In this document: positions 53,525 to 63,163 of the stretch, in pieces
Layout of the letters: every line of letters starts with the position of its first letter
How positions within the stretch are numbered: the stretch's first letter is position 1
NCBI RefSeq assembly: GCF_008000815.1
Contig: NZ_CP042806.1
Coordinates: 1,364,001-1,428,000 of the forward strand
From: Terriglobus albidus
GTDB taxonomy: Bacteria > Acidobacteriota > Terriglobia > Terriglobales > Acidobacteriaceae
Direction: 5' to 3'
DNA length: 64,000 nt
Notes under the pieces: generated by a model
What the model was told of the DNA's origin: nothing
What the model saw: the letters and a program-made list of their open reading frames with translations, nothing else
Database searches by the model: none
Position numbers and translations under genes: made by a program

Positions 53525-55699
53525 ATGCCGATCCAGAACCAACGAGCCGTTCACGCTCAGGCGTTTAGCCGTTTGGCGCTCTTGTTGGCGATTCCGATTG
53601 CCATCGGACTCGTGATGTGGCTCGTTGCCCGATTTGCGGATCGTCGGGCCCAGTTGGTCGAACACACACTCCAGGTAGAGGTCTCGCTTGAGAGACTGAC
53701 TTCTGCAATTGATACGGCGGAAGAAAGCGGGCGTGGATACCTGCTCACAGGCGAAGACAAATTCCTCGAAGACTACAACGTGGATCTGGATGACCTGCGG
53801 AAAGAGATCTCTACCATTGCTGATCTCACCGCCGATAACCCCGCGCAACAGAAGAACGTTTTGAAGCTTCGGGAGGAACTCGAAGCGCGGATTTCGATCT
53901 ACCAATCCTCAATTGACGAATATTTGAAGCGCAGAAGCGATCCCGCATCCATGAAATCTCAGATCGATCAGCAGCGTGAACTGTTGGCGACGAGCAAAGG
54001 CGTGATCCGGGAGATGGAGCGTGAGGAACAGCGCCTGCTTAGCTCTCGGGAAAGTGCGCTCACAAAGGCGCGCTCCGACTTTCTCGGCATCCTGGTGATC
54101 GGGTATGCGGTCATTGTGTTGATCGTCACTTCGTTGTACTTCAGCGTCAGGCGGCATAGTCTGCAATCGGCTGTAGCCGCGGCGCGGCTCTCCCGGCTCA
54201 ATGCTGAACTTGACGACCGGGTGCGTGAGCGGACCGCTCTTCTGAAAACGCGTGAGGATCTGCTCAATACCTTCGTGCGCTATGTTCCCGCAGCGGTTGC
54301 AATGCTCGATCGAGATATGCGGTATGTGCAAGTCAGCGATCGATGGGCCTTGGAGTACCGGATGGACCGCTCACAATTCGAGGGAAACTCACACTACGAC
54401 TTATTTCCGGATATTCCCGATCGCTGGAAAGAGGTCCATCGCCGCTGCCTCGCTGGAGAGACCATGCGTTCGGAAGAAGATCGATGGGTTCACCAGGATG
54501 GCCAGGTCAGTTGGTTGCGTTGGGAGATCAGGCCCTGGGGAGGTCAGGATCATAAGCCTGCTGGAATCCTGATCTTTACAGAAGACATCACCGCGCGCAA
54601 AGAGCTCGAGGAGTCCCTGCGCGAGAGCGAAGAAACCGTCCGAACGCTGCTGGATACCGCGGCACAGGCAATCATTGCCATTGATAGCGACGGTACGATC
54701 GTGCTTGCCAATCGGCAGGCCGGCAAGATGTTTGGCTATGGTCAAGGCGAGCTGATCGGCAGGCAGCTTGAAACCCTGGTCCCCGTGAGGCTCCGCCATC
54801 TGCATCAATCACGTCGGCAGGACTTTAATATGTATCCCGCGAGCCGTGTTATGGGATCAGATCTGGACCTCCTGGGATTACGCAAAGATGGCGCGGAGTT
54901 TCCAATCGAGGTGAGTCTCAGCGGTGTCCACACCAAGCGAGGGTTGCTCGCAGTAAGCTTCGTCTCCGATATCACTGCACGCAAGACCGCTGAATCTGCG
55001 TTGCGTGAGAGCGAGCAGAGACTTCGTGCACTGGCGGCACGCCTCCTCTCTGCGCAGGAAGAAGACCGTCGAAACCTGGCACGAGAACTCCACGATGACA
55101 TTACCCAGCAGCTGGCACTTCTCTCCATCGAACTAGGGCGGCTGGGAACTGAGTTTCCTGAGGAAGCGCTACATCGCAAACGGATCGAAGCGCTGCAGCA
55201 GCAGGCTTCGCGCGTTTCGTCCGAAGTGCGCCGGATCTCACACGGGCTTCATCCTTCCGTCATTACCGATTTCGGCCTCAGCATTGCGCTCGAGGAGTTT
55301 TGCGGTGAGTTCGAGAGAGGACACGGAATTACGGTCGTTTTCGATGGTCTGGTGGAAGACTCCTGCCTGACCGATACGGAGGCAGCGTGTCTTTATCGCA
55401 TCGCGCAGGAGAGTCTCCGTAATGCGCTCATACATGGACAGGCAAAGAAGATCTGGGTTACGTTGCAGGCCGCCGGCGATATGTTTGAGCTCAAGGTGCA
55501 GGACAACGGCGTTGGCTTCTCCGTGGAGTCCCGGCGAAGCAGGGCCGGCCTGGGAATCCTGGGCATGACCGAGCGCATTCGCCTGGTCAACGGAACACTC
55601 GATATTACTTCCAGGCCGGGGCATGGAACCTCTGTCACGGCCACTGTACCTTTGCACGGAGATTGGCGCCATGAAAGCCAGAATTCTTCTCGCCGATGA
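53525..55699 (+). CDS. CHASE3/PAS sensor histidine kinase (NarL-type)
   Basis: A 724-residue membrane sensor kinase. Two membrane helices at about 15-35 and 185-207 flank a periplasmic CHASE3 domain (TAEESGRGYLLTGEDKFLEDY). Two PAS domains follow (about 245-355 and 370-485; FTEDITARKELEESLRESEE and FVSDITARKTAESALRESE linkers). The HisKA_3 dimerisation box is ARELHDDITQQLALLSIEL with the phosphorylated His, then an HATPase domain with the N box ESLRNALIHGQAKKI and G boxes DNGVGF and RAGLGILGM. Its 3' end overlaps the response regulator, making a two-component pair. The stimulus is not evident. Confidence 0.93.
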   Translation: MPIQNQRAVHAQAFSRLALLLAIPIAIGLVMWLVARFADRRAQLVEHTLQVEVSLERLTSAIDTAEESGRGYLLTGEDKFLEDYNVDLDDLRKEISTIADLTADNPAQQKNVLKLREELEARISIYQSSIDEYLKRRSDPASMKSQIDQQRELLATSKGVIREMEREEQRLLSSRESALTKARSDFLGILVIGYAVIVLIVTSLYFSVRRHSLQSAVAAARLSRLNAELDDRVRERTALLKTREDLLNTFVRYVPAAVAMLDRDMRYVQVSDRWALEYRMDRSQFEGNSHYDLFPDIPDRWKEVHRRCLAGETMRSEEDRWVHQDGQVSWLRWEIRPWGGQDHKPAGILIFTEDITARKELEESLRESEETVRTLLDTAAQAIIAIDSDGTIVLANRQAGKMFGYGQGELIGRQLETLVPVRLRHLHQSRRQDFNMYPASRVMGSDLDLLGLRKDGAEFPIEVSLSGVHTKRGLLAVSFVSDITARKTAESALRESEQRLRALAARLLSAQEEDRRNLARELHDDITQQLALLSIELGRLGTEFPEEALHRKRIEALQQQASRVSSEVRRISHGLHPSVITDFGLSIALEEFCGEFERGHGITVVFDGLVEDSCLTDTEAACLYRIAQESLRNALIHGQAKKIWVTLQAAGDMFELKVQDNGVGFSVESRRSRAGLGILGMTERIRLVNGTLDITSRPGHGTSVTATVPLHGDWRHESQNSSRR

Positions 55700-56324
55700 T
55701 CATTCGTTGGTTCTCGATGGCATTCGACGGCTGCTGGAGAACCAGCACCACGTTATCGGTTCCGCAGCTGATGGGCAGAGTCTCGTTCGAGAGGCTCTGC
55801 GGCTTCGGCCGGAGATCGTGATTCTGGATGTGACCATGCCGGTCCTGAACGGTATCGATGCCGCACGGGAGATACGAAAGGTCCTTCCAAAAACCAAGCT
55901 GGTTTTTATCAGCATGCACTCCAATCCGGTCTATGTGCGCAAGGCAATCGAAGCAGGCGGAGTGGCGTATGTCTTGAAATCCGGCGCCTCAGAGGAACTT
56001 CTCAACGCGATCCAGATTGCTCGAAGCGGAGGTAAGTACTTTTCTCCGGCTTTGGATCAGAGCATTGTTACGGAGGTGACGGAACGCTCGGATCAAGCGT
56101 CACAAACTGTTTTAGAGCTTACGGGCAGGCAACGCCAGATCCTTCAGCTCATCGTAGAAGGCAAACAAAATAAAGAGATTGCAGACGCTCTCTATATCTC
56201 TGTAAGAACGGTCGAATTCCATCGTGCGCGCCTGATGTCTCGCCTTGGGGCGCGGAGTGTCGCCGATCTGACGCGGTTTGCCGTGCAGGAGGGCATCATT
56301 GCTCCGACCGATGGTTTGTCTTAG
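55671..56324 (+). CDS. NarL/FixJ-family response regulator
   Basis: A 217-residue regulator: receiver domain with acidic pocket ADDHSLVLDG, phosphorylation site Asp53 in VILDVTMP and Lys in VLKSGAS, then a LuxR-type DNA-binding domain (LTGRQRQILQLIVEGKQNKE, VRTVEFHRARLMSRLG). The ATG at 55671 has GGAG upstream and lies 29 bases inside the kinase gene, so translation is coupled; a frame from 55623 adds non-family residues. Targets unknown. Confidence 0.94.
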   Translation: MKARILLADDHSLVLDGIRRLLENQHHVIGSAADGQSLVREALRLRPEIVILDVTMPVLNGIDAAREIRKVLPKTKLVFISMHSNPVYVRKAIEAGGVAYVLKSGASEELLNAIQIARSGGKYFSPALDQSIVTEVTERSDQASQTVLELTGRQRQILQLIVEGKQNKEIADALYISVRTVEFHRARLMSRLGARSVADLTRFAVQEGIIAPTDGLS

Positions 56325-56503
56325 GGGGAAACAAAATCCCAATTGAAAAACTAGTAGTTGTACGAGATGCCTGCCGATTCGATTTGATGCCATTATTGGT
56401 TCACTCTCGTCGGTCTGGTTTGTGCTCCTCTCCTCCATCACAGAACCCTCTGTGTCTTTCTGGGCAAAACGGGAAAATCCAAAAGCATGGAGAGAGAGAA
56501 AGA

Positions 56504-57556
56504 GTGACAAATCATGGATTGCACCTCGTAGAACGTAAGGATCGCAACTTGCCCGCCTCGGCCCAAAACCGCTGGGGACTCGTTCTGGCCGGCGGAGACG
56601 GCACGCGCCTGCAGTGCTTGACGCGCGTCATCTATGGCGACGATCGGCCAAAGCAGTTCTGCGGCCTCCTGAGTCAGGAGACCCTGCTTCGCCAGACTCG
56701 CAACCGCGCGGCAAGAAGCATCCCCGAAAATCAGACAATCTACGCGGTGACGGAAGGCCACCGCCTGTACTTTCAGGAAGACCTCGCCGGAACTTCGTCG
56801 TACAAGCTGGTGCAGCCATTCAATCGAGGTACGGCGCCTGCAATTCTTCTCAGTCTCTTCCATATCGCGGAGGAGCAGCCGAATGCGCTGGTAGCGATCC
56901 TGCCTTGCGATCACTACTACTCCAACGAACTATCATTTACTGCCGCGATTGAATCTGCATTCGAGACGGCGGCTCAACATCGCGATTGCGTCGTGCTGCT
57001 TGGAGCGCACCCTTCAGGACCTGAGGTTGAGTTTGGCTGGATTGTGCCTGGCCCCGCAGTTAGCGAGAACCTGTTTCAGGTGCAGCGCTTCGAAGAAAAG
57101 CCGAGCTTGTGTGTGGCCGAGCAGCTTCTGACGCACGGAGGGCTATGGAATACATTCGTCATGGTCGGCTCTGTTCAAACTTTGCTGAACATATGCTTCG
57201 ACGCACTTCCCCAACTGGCAGTTCTCGAGCGCGTCCGTGCGGTAGCGAATGAGAGACGGGAGCTTCGCATTGCAACGTTTGTGTATGACAACATTCCCAC
57301 CATCGATTTCTCTCGTCACATTCTCTCTCCAAATGCGAGCCGGCTCCTGGTTTCAGAACTCAATGGGCTGGATTGGCATGATCTTGGTCAGGCCGAACGC
57401 GTGCTATCCGTGCTGCGATCTCGTGACGCCGAGATGCCGTACTGGTTGCGGCAGTGGGAGACAGCGCGGCGGCCAGTACAGCGCTTGCATCATCGCGATC
57501 CCGGATCTATCCCGCTGCGGAGTTCGTTACGGTTCGAGCAGCCGCCGGGCGCTTAA
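56504..57556 (+). CDS. Sugar-phosphate nucleotidyltransferase (mannose-1-phosphate guanylyltransferase-like)
   Basis: A 350-residue nucleotidyltransferase from a GTG start that follows a purine-rich GAGAGAGAGAAAGA site. The nucleotide-binding loop is VLAGGDGTRLQ with the activator RPKQF, then ILPCDHYYSNE (metal-binding Asp) and GWIVPG, VQRFEEKPS, GGLWNTFVMVG. These fit GDP-mannose-type pyrophosphorylases, but the usual C-terminal extension is short. No polysaccharide genes surround it, so the sugar is uncertain. The preceding two-component system may control it, but a 180-base gap separates them. Confidence 0.8.
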   Translation: MTNHGLHLVERKDRNLPASAQNRWGLVLAGGDGTRLQCLTRVIYGDDRPKQFCGLLSQETLLRQTRNRAARSIPENQTIYAVTEGHRLYFQEDLAGTSSYKLVQPFNRGTAPAILLSLFHIAEEQPNALVAILPCDHYYSNELSFTAAIESAFETAAQHRDCVVLLGAHPSGPEVEFGWIVPGPAVSENLFQVQRFEEKPSLCVAEQLLTHGGLWNTFVMVGSVQTLLNICFDALPQLAVLERVRAVANERRELRIATFVYDNIPTIDFSRHILSPNASRLLVSELNGLDWHDLGQAERVLSVLRSRDAEMPYWLRQWETARRPVQRLHHRDPGSIPLRSSLRFEQPPGA

Positions 57557-57568
57557 TGACTAAGGCCC

Positions 57569-57596
57569 GATGCACTGGGTTTCTCCAGTGCATCGA
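57569..57596. terminator. Hairpin after the nucleotidyltransferase gene
   Basis: Perfect 11-base stem CGATGCACTGG / CCAGTGCATCG with a six-base loop, 13 bases after the stop codon. There is no T tract, so termination strength is uncertain. Confidence 0.6.
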
Positions 57597-57788
57597 GTCG
57601 AAGTGAACGTAGAGATTCTTGAAATCGTTTTGCCTGGAAATTGTGTGGCGTGTTGTTCCCCCTCCAAAAAATGAGTGTTGCGATGGAAGAATCTCTCCGA
57701 ATCAACGCCTAATTTGAGACGTACAAATCAGCTTTGGATGAAGGAACGGCAGAACAAAAAACAAACAGAGCAATGGATGGAGTGAGTA

Positions 57789-58190
57789 GTGGGCTGTGTC
57801 TATTTCTTCGATGAGTTTACGTTCGAAACGGGTCCTAATAGCTTGAGCCGGGGAATACAAAAAATCCCAATCCCTGCGAAACAACTTGATCTGCTTTGCG
57901 CCCTGGTACGGGCACAGGGTGAGCCAGTCCGAAAAGATACGTTATTGCGAGAGGTATGGCCGAATACTAACGTTGAACACCACACCCTCATTCAAACCGT
58001 GTATCTCCTGAGGCTGTCACTCGGCAAGATGGCTGACGGACAGGAATACATCCAGACCGTAAGCGGTTACGGATATCGACTGGCGGCTCATATCACGACA
58101 TCAGAGTTGAGTCCATCCAGAGTCTCGCAACGGCACGGCATTCGGAACTCACTTACAGATCTCTGGCATCGATTGGGTCTCTTCTCCTGA
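57789..58190 (+). CDS. Winged-helix DNA-binding protein, CadC-like, lacking an effector domain
   Basis: A 133-residue protein, GTG start with GGAG at about 57778. Residues 1-105 are an OmpR/PhoB-type winged helix: VYFFDEFTFETGPNSLSRG, then QLDLLCALVRAQGEPVRKD, LREVWPNTNVEHHTLIQTV (recognition region) and QTVSGYGYRL. In acidobacteria this domain usually precedes a membrane helix and TPR or propeller domains; here it ends after about 28 further residues, so it is either a free DNA-binding protein or a truncated relic. The 445-base gap downstream holds no continuation that I can see. Confidence 0.75.
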   Translation: MGCVYFFDEFTFETGPNSLSRGIQKIPIPAKQLDLLCALVRAQGEPVRKDTLLREVWPNTNVEHHTLIQTVYLLRLSLGKMADGQEYIQTVSGYGYRLAAHITTSELSPSRVSQRHGIRNSLTDLWHRLGLFS

Positions 58191-58635
58191 TGTTGTTCGC
58201 CTCTCAAGCCTCGGTAAACGAGCACCGCTATATAGCATGAGATAAGTTGAGAACGGCATTCTATATGAGAGCCTTGAGGAAGTTACTCCGAATTTGTGTA
58301 AAAGATATTTCATGCGAGAGATATTGGAACTGGAATCGACGAAGCTGAAGTGACATTGCTTCAAAGTAGTGATTCCACAAGAAGAGCAAGCTCAAAAACT
58401 GGACTGTGGAAAACCGCGAGCTGGTTCATGCGGAAACCCGCTCCCCACACTGCTCTCTGAGCCGATAGGGAAGTTTTGTCCCTTCATGGGGAGAATATTT
58501 ACCCCTCCGACATCGGTAAATCTCCATTTTTTACCCACAACAACCTGTTTTCAGAATCATCGAATTCCCGGCATAGTTGGCCACCAACTTGCATGAAGCC
58601 CCGCACAGCTTCAATCCCCAAGGGAGTTTTTTGAT
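58191..58635. other. Gap between the winged-helix and beta-helix genes
   Basis: No gene, tRNA or known riboswitch was recognised. A plus-strand frame of 75 codons at 58369-58596 lacks a ribosome site and family features. The last 20 bases hold AAGGGAG, the ribosome site of the next gene. Confidence 0.4.
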
Positions 58636-60564
58636 TTGAATCAGTCAATAATTCGTCTCCTCATCGTAGGGAGCAGTGTGTCTATACTCGCCGCAGGCTC
58701 ATCCGCACACGGTCAGTACTGGCACAAACATAAATCAGGGTCTACTACGACTACGTTGTCGGCTTCCATCAACGCTTCGCCAACTTCTATTACGGCGGGG
58801 AATCAATCAACCATCTCGTGGAGTACTTCCGGCGCAACTTCAGTGACGATCAACGGCAGCGCAGTTGCTGCTTCAGGAAGTACAGTCGTCACTCCAACAC
58901 AGTCGACCAGTTACAACCTGGTAGCAAGTAACAGTACAAGTAGCCAGACGGCATCGACCGCCATCACGGTTACGGCAGCTTCTACAACCCCAACCACTCC
59001 TACATCGCCCACCACGGATCCGTCTTCGGGCAGCACAACGTCTGGCGCTCCGCATATCAACTTCACTGATCTGAATGTTGGTGCAGGCACAGGCGGTGAT
59101 ACCGGCAATGGTGTGTATGTACGCATCTTCGGTAGTAACTTTGGCTCATCGCAGGGCTCAAGCACACTGACGCTTGGTGGATCGCTTGTGACCAACTGCA
59201 GCCTGTGCTCGTGGACCAATACGCAGATCGTTGCTCAACTTGGCCCGGCTGCAACCACGGGAAATATCGTGGTGAATGTGAACGGTCTGGCATCGAACGG
59301 CGTACCGTTCACAGTAACCCCAACCAACATCATCTTCGTCTCTCCCAACGGCGTAGACACCAACCCGGGAACCTATGCGCAGCCCTTCAAGACCTGGCGC
59401 GCGGCGTTCAACTCCGTAACGTCAAACGACAACAGCTCGCCATCGAAGAACACGGTCATCTACATCATGCCCGGCACCGATGTCAGCTTCAATGACGGTC
59501 GTGGCTACAACGCTGCGATGTCAACCGATATCGGCGGCTCGTCGCCGACCAGCCAGTTGTCGATCGTTGGGTTCCCAGGTGGAACGGTCAATGTAGGCAG
59601 CACCAGCGTTACCAATGGCATAAAGGGATGGGGTAAGAACATCACCATCGCCAACTTCAATATCGTCGGCCAGGTTTCGGCCATCGATGCTGAGGCCGGC
59701 AACATGCGCATCATCAACAACAGCATCTCCTGCCCGGCTCCGCCCAGCGGTGTTGGCGGAACGGCTTGCGTACTTGGAGAGACAAACAGCCCTTCAGATA
59801 CATGGGCCTTCCAGGGCAACAACGTACACGATACCGGCGGCAACGTGGATAAGACCTATCACGCTGTCTACTTCTCCACCGGTGTCAACCATGCGGACGC
59901 AGGTTGGAACAGCATTGGCCAGAACTTCAAGGGCTACTGCCGCAGCATCATGTTCCATGCGACCACCGGCGGAAACCTGTTTGACATTCACGTGCACGAC
60001 AATGTCATCACCGGCGGATACTGCGACGGTATCGGTCTGGCCTCTGTCGATCCATCGCAGGGCACGGTCGAGGTGTACAACAATGTGATCTCTCACGTTG
60101 CAATTGCATCGAACCCCTACGGTGTTGCGAACGAAGCTGGTATCGCCATTAACTCCGATCCGCCGGCCGCTACCAGCGGTACTGTGCAGATCTACAACAA
60201 CACCGTCGTGGATGCCGGCGGTTACGTAACCGGCAACCAGAACGGCTGCTTCGGCATCGTCTTTGCCGGAGCCGGAATGAACCTGACAAACAACATCTGC
60301 GTTCAACCCAGCGCAGCTCAGCCGTACATCGAGCCAGGCACTACAAACGTGACTGGCTCCAACAACCTCTGGTCCGGCGCCGGAGCTGCTCCTTCATGGG
60401 ATTCGGCTCCTCTGACGACGGCTCCGAGCTTTGTCTCAAGCACCAACTTCGCGTTGCAGTCGAGCTCGGCCGGTAAGGAAGCCGGAACAACGTCGAAGTT
60501 CTCCCCGGTCGATATCGTCGGAGCACAGCGTGGTAGCACTCCGTCGATGGGTGCCTATCAGTAA
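58636..60564 (+). CDS. Secreted right-handed beta-helix protein with IPT-like domain
   Basis: A 642-residue exported protein starting with TTG, ten bases after AAGGGAG. Signal peptide about residues 1-26. An Ig-like region (about 40-115, STISWSTSGATSVTINGS) and a Thr/Ser/Pro linker precede an IPT/TIG-like domain (about 135-230, YVRIFGSNFGSSQGSSTLTL). From VSPNGVDTNPGTYAQPFKTW (about 235) on, the sequence has Asn-ladder coils (RIINNSISC, VEVYNNVISHV, VQIYNNTVVDAGG, MNLTNNICVQ) typical of pectate-lyase-like parallel beta-helices. It probably binds or cleaves polysaccharide outside the cell; catalytic residues cannot be assigned. Confidence 0.85.
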   Translation: MNQSIIRLLIVGSSVSILAAGSSAHGQYWHKHKSGSTTTTLSASINASPTSITAGNQSTISWSTSGATSVTINGSAVAASGSTVVTPTQSTSYNLVASNSTSSQTASTAITVTAASTTPTTPTSPTTDPSSGSTTSGAPHINFTDLNVGAGTGGDTGNGVYVRIFGSNFGSSQGSSTLTLGGSLVTNCSLCSWTNTQIVAQLGPAATTGNIVVNVNGLASNGVPFTVTPTNIIFVSPNGVDTNPGTYAQPFKTWRAAFNSVTSNDNSSPSKNTVIYIMPGTDVSFNDGRGYNAAMSTDIGGSSPTSQLSIVGFPGGTVNVGSTSVTNGIKGWGKNITIANFNIVGQVSAIDAEAGNMRIINNSISCPAPPSGVGGTACVLGETNSPSDTWAFQGNNVHDTGGNVDKTYHAVYFSTGVNHADAGWNSIGQNFKGYCRSIMFHATTGGNLFDIHVHDNVITGGYCDGIGLASVDPSQGTVEVYNNVISHVAIASNPYGVANEAGIAINSDPPAATSGTVQIYNNTVVDAGGYVTGNQNGCFGIVFAGAGMNLTNNICVQPSAAQPYIEPGTTNVTGSNNLWSGAGAAPSWDSAPLTTAPSFVSSTNFALQSSSAGKEAGTTSKFSPVDIVGAQRGSTPSMGAYQ

Positions 60565-60601
60565 ATTCCACAACACTCAATAACCTTTAACCTGCGAACG
60601 T

Positions 60602-60632
60602 AGCAAGGGACGGCAAACCAGCCGTCCCTTGC
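60602..60632 (+). terminator. Terminator of the beta-helix gene
   Basis: Perfect 13-base arms (60602-60614 and 60620-60632, AGCAAGGGACGGC / GCCGTCCCTTGCT) with a short loop, then GTATTTG; 37 bases after the stop. Confidence 0.8.
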
Positions 60633-60719
60633 TGTATTTGGGGAAGCAATGAGTGCTGCCCCTTGTTGGCGTTGGCAGCTCGTCTACCCGGAATGAATAC
60701 ATTATGGTATACATTCTGC

Positions 60720-63110
60720 ATGCTTTTACCTGCACCTCAGATCACCCGCCGCGGCTTTTTGTATGGCCTGGCAGCCTCCGTTGCCACAAGGAACGCAGAC
60801 GCCATGGCGGTTTCGTCATCGCTGCTTCCGGCTCACGCCAGGCCTCTGCCGCTGTCGTCGGTCCGTCTGTTGCCTTCGGTGTATGCAAATGCGGTGGAGG
60901 TGAATCGCGGATATCTGCTGGGTCTGAGCGCTGACCGGTTCCTGCACAATTTTCTGCAGTATGCCGGGCTACCACCCAAGGCTCCTATTTATGGGGGATG
61001 GGAGAGCGACACGATCGCGGGGCACTCACTCGGTCACTACCTCACTGCATTGGTTAGAACGTACGAACAGACTGGCGATGCCACATGCCGCGAGCGCGCT
61101 AACTACATCGTGGAGGAGCTTGCCAGGGCGCAGGCGGCGCGTGGGACAGGCTACGTCGGTGCGCTGGGGAGGAAGCGTAAAGACGGAACCATCGTTGATG
61201 GAGAAGAGATCTTTCGTGAGGTAAAGCAAGGCGAGATCCGCTCCGGTGGATTCGATCTGAATGGTTCCTGGTCTCCGCTCTACACCGTCCACAAGGTCTT
61301 TGCCGGTTTGCTGGATGTTTATGAGAGCTGGGGCAATCCCACTGCCCTGAAAGTGGCGACCGGGCTGGCCGGGTATTTTGCGGACATCTTCGATGCCTTG
61401 AACGATGAGCAGATGCAGAAGTTGCTTGCATGTGAGTATGGCGGCCTGAATGAGAGCTATGCGGAGCTCTATGCCATCACTCACAACAAACGTTGGCTCG
61501 CCGTTTCGGAGCGGCTGTATGACCGCCGTGTACTGGATCCGCTGGAAGCCGGCGAAGATAAGCTGACAAACTTCCACGCGAATACACAGGTACCGAAGCT
61601 GATCGGCCTTGCCCGGATTCACGAGCTCACGAATAGGCCGGAACCGGGACATGTGGCGGAGTTCTTCTGGGAGGCGGTGACGAAGCATCACAGCTATGTC
61701 ATTGGGGGCAACGCAGACCGCGAATATTTTTCGGCTCCCGACACGATCGCCGCGCACATTACGGAACAGACCTGCGAGCACTGCAACACCTACAACATGT
61801 TGAAGTTGACGCGGCATTTGTATGCCTGGCATCCAGATGGAACCTACTTCGACTACTACGAGCGAGCTCACCTGAATCACGTAATGGCGGCGCAGAATCC
61901 GAAAGACGGCGGGTTTACCTATATGACGCCGCTGATGTCAGGAGCGGAGCGCGGCTATTCCACTCCAAAGGAAGACGCCTTCTGGTGTTGTGTGGGCACT
62001 GGAATGGAGAGCCATGCCAAACACGGTGAGTCGATCTTCTGGGAAGGCGATGGAACGCTGCTGGTCAATCTGTACATTCCCGCCGAAGCAGATTGGGCAA
62101 GCAGAAAGGCGAAACTCAGGCTCGAGACCAACTATCCCTTCACGCCGGAATCGAGGCTGACTCTGACGGCTCTGCCGGACCGGCAACACTTTGCGATAGG
62201 TCTTCGTTCTCCAGGATGGGCTGAAGGCAAAGCGAAGGTCACGGTGAATGGAAAGGCGGTTGCTGCCGAACGAGCACGCGGATATCTGCTGGTGAAGCGA
62301 ATGTGGAAGCAGGGCGACGTGCTGGCAATCACTCTGCCGCTCGATCTACGGCTGGAGCCTGCGCCCGGAGACAACGACACGGTGGCGTTGCTTCGCGGCC
62401 CCATGGTTCTGAGTGCCGATCTTGGTCCGGCATCGGAGAAGTGGGATAGACCCGACCCATCTCTGGTAGGCGAGAACCTGCTGGCGAGTCTTTCGGCTGT
62501 CTCCTCCGAAAAAGCGATTTACGCATCGAAGGGCATCGTGCGACCGGCGGACCTGAAGTTTGTTCCGTTCTATAGTCAGTATGATCGGCGCAGCGCCGTC
62601 TACTTCAAGCGCTTCACGGAAGCTGCATGGAAGGTGGAAGAGAGCAACTTCCTGGCGGAGCAGGCGAAGGCCCGCGATATCGCCGCACGGTCCGTCGATG
62701 TGATGCATCTGGGCGAGATGCAGCCCGAGCGAGACCATAATCTGGTCTCGGAGATCTCGTATCCGGTGTCGTATCGCGGGCGAAATGGCCGCGATGCGCG
62801 TTCCGGTGGATACTTCGAGTTCACGCTGAAGTGCAAGCCCGTGGAGATGGTGCTGCAGGCTACCTACTGGGGTGACGAGCGTGAACGGAGCTTCGACATC
62901 CTGGTGGACAATGTGAAGGTTGCCACTCAGACGCTGAAGCAGGATCGTCCGGGAAAGTTTTTCGATGTGGAGTACCCGTTGAGCACTGATCTGACAAAGG
63001 GCAAAGAGAGCATCCGCGTACGCTTTCTCCCACATGACCGGTCGACAGTAGGACCGGTCTTCGGAGTTCGCTTGTTCACCGCAAAGAAAGACGCAAACGT
63101 TTCGCTATAA
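60720..63110 (+). CDS. Tat-exported GH127 (DUF1680) beta-L-arabinofuranosidase-like protein
   Basis: A 796-residue glycosidase of the GH127 family, which removes beta-L-arabinofuranose from plant or bacterial glycans using a zinc-bound cysteine nucleophile. The Tat signal ITRRGFLYGLAASVA begins near residue 8, which favours the ATG at 60720 over the frame opening at 60663 or ATG at 60693. Key catalytic blocks are present: GGWESDTIAGHSLGHYL, GGLNESYAELY, HITEQTCEHCNTYNMLK (Glu and Cys ligands) and EDAFWCCVGTGMESHAK (Cys pair), so the zinc-thiolate site looks intact. A C-terminal beta-rich region follows from about 490. It sits next to a beta-helix protein and a DUF885 protein, suggesting glycan or peptide use outside the cell. 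Confidence 0.92.
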   Translation: MLLPAPQITRRGFLYGLAASVATRNADAMAVSSSLLPAHARPLPLSSVRLLPSVYANAVEVNRGYLLGLSADRFLHNFLQYAGLPPKAPIYGGWESDTIAGHSLGHYLTALVRTYEQTGDATCRERANYIVEELARAQAARGTGYVGALGRKRKDGTIVDGEEIFREVKQGEIRSGGFDLNGSWSPLYTVHKVFAGLLDVYESWGNPTALKVATGLAGYFADIFDALNDEQMQKLLACEYGGLNESYAELYAITHNKRWLAVSERLYDRRVLDPLEAGEDKLTNFHANTQVPKLIGLARIHELTNRPEPGHVAEFFWEAVTKHHSYVIGGNADREYFSAPDTIAAHITEQTCEHCNTYNMLKLTRHLYAWHPDGTYFDYYERAHLNHVMAAQNPKDGGFTYMTPLMSGAERGYSTPKEDAFWCCVGTGMESHAKHGESIFWEGDGTLLVNLYIPAEADWASRKAKLRLETNYPFTPESRLTLTALPDRQHFAIGLRSPGWAEGKAKVTVNGKAVAAERARGYLLVKRMWKQGDVLAITLPLDLRLEPAPGDNDTVALLRGPMVLSADLGPASEKWDRPDPSLVGENLLASLSAVSSEKAIYASKGIVRPADLKFVPFYSQYDRRSAVYFKRFTEAAWKVEESNFLAEQAKARDIAARSVDVMHLGEMQPERDHNLVSEISYPVSYRGRNGRDARSGGYFEFTLKCKPVEMVLQATYWGDERERSFDILVDNVKVATQTLKQDRPGKFFDVEYPLSTDLTKGKESIRVRFLPHDRSTVGPVFGVRLFTAKKDANVSL

Positions 63111-63163
63111 GCAAGAGCCACGTTGAGCGGCTTTTGTTCTGCCTTGAGGAGAAGAACGACGTC

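Noticed and set aside
53501-53905. 134-codon minus-strand frame at the start of the sensor kinase gene
   Set aside because: Antisense to the CHASE3 sensor kinase, with no independent support.
58369-58596. 75-codon frame in the gap before the beta-helix gene
   Set aside because: No ribosome site and no family features; composition looks non-coding.
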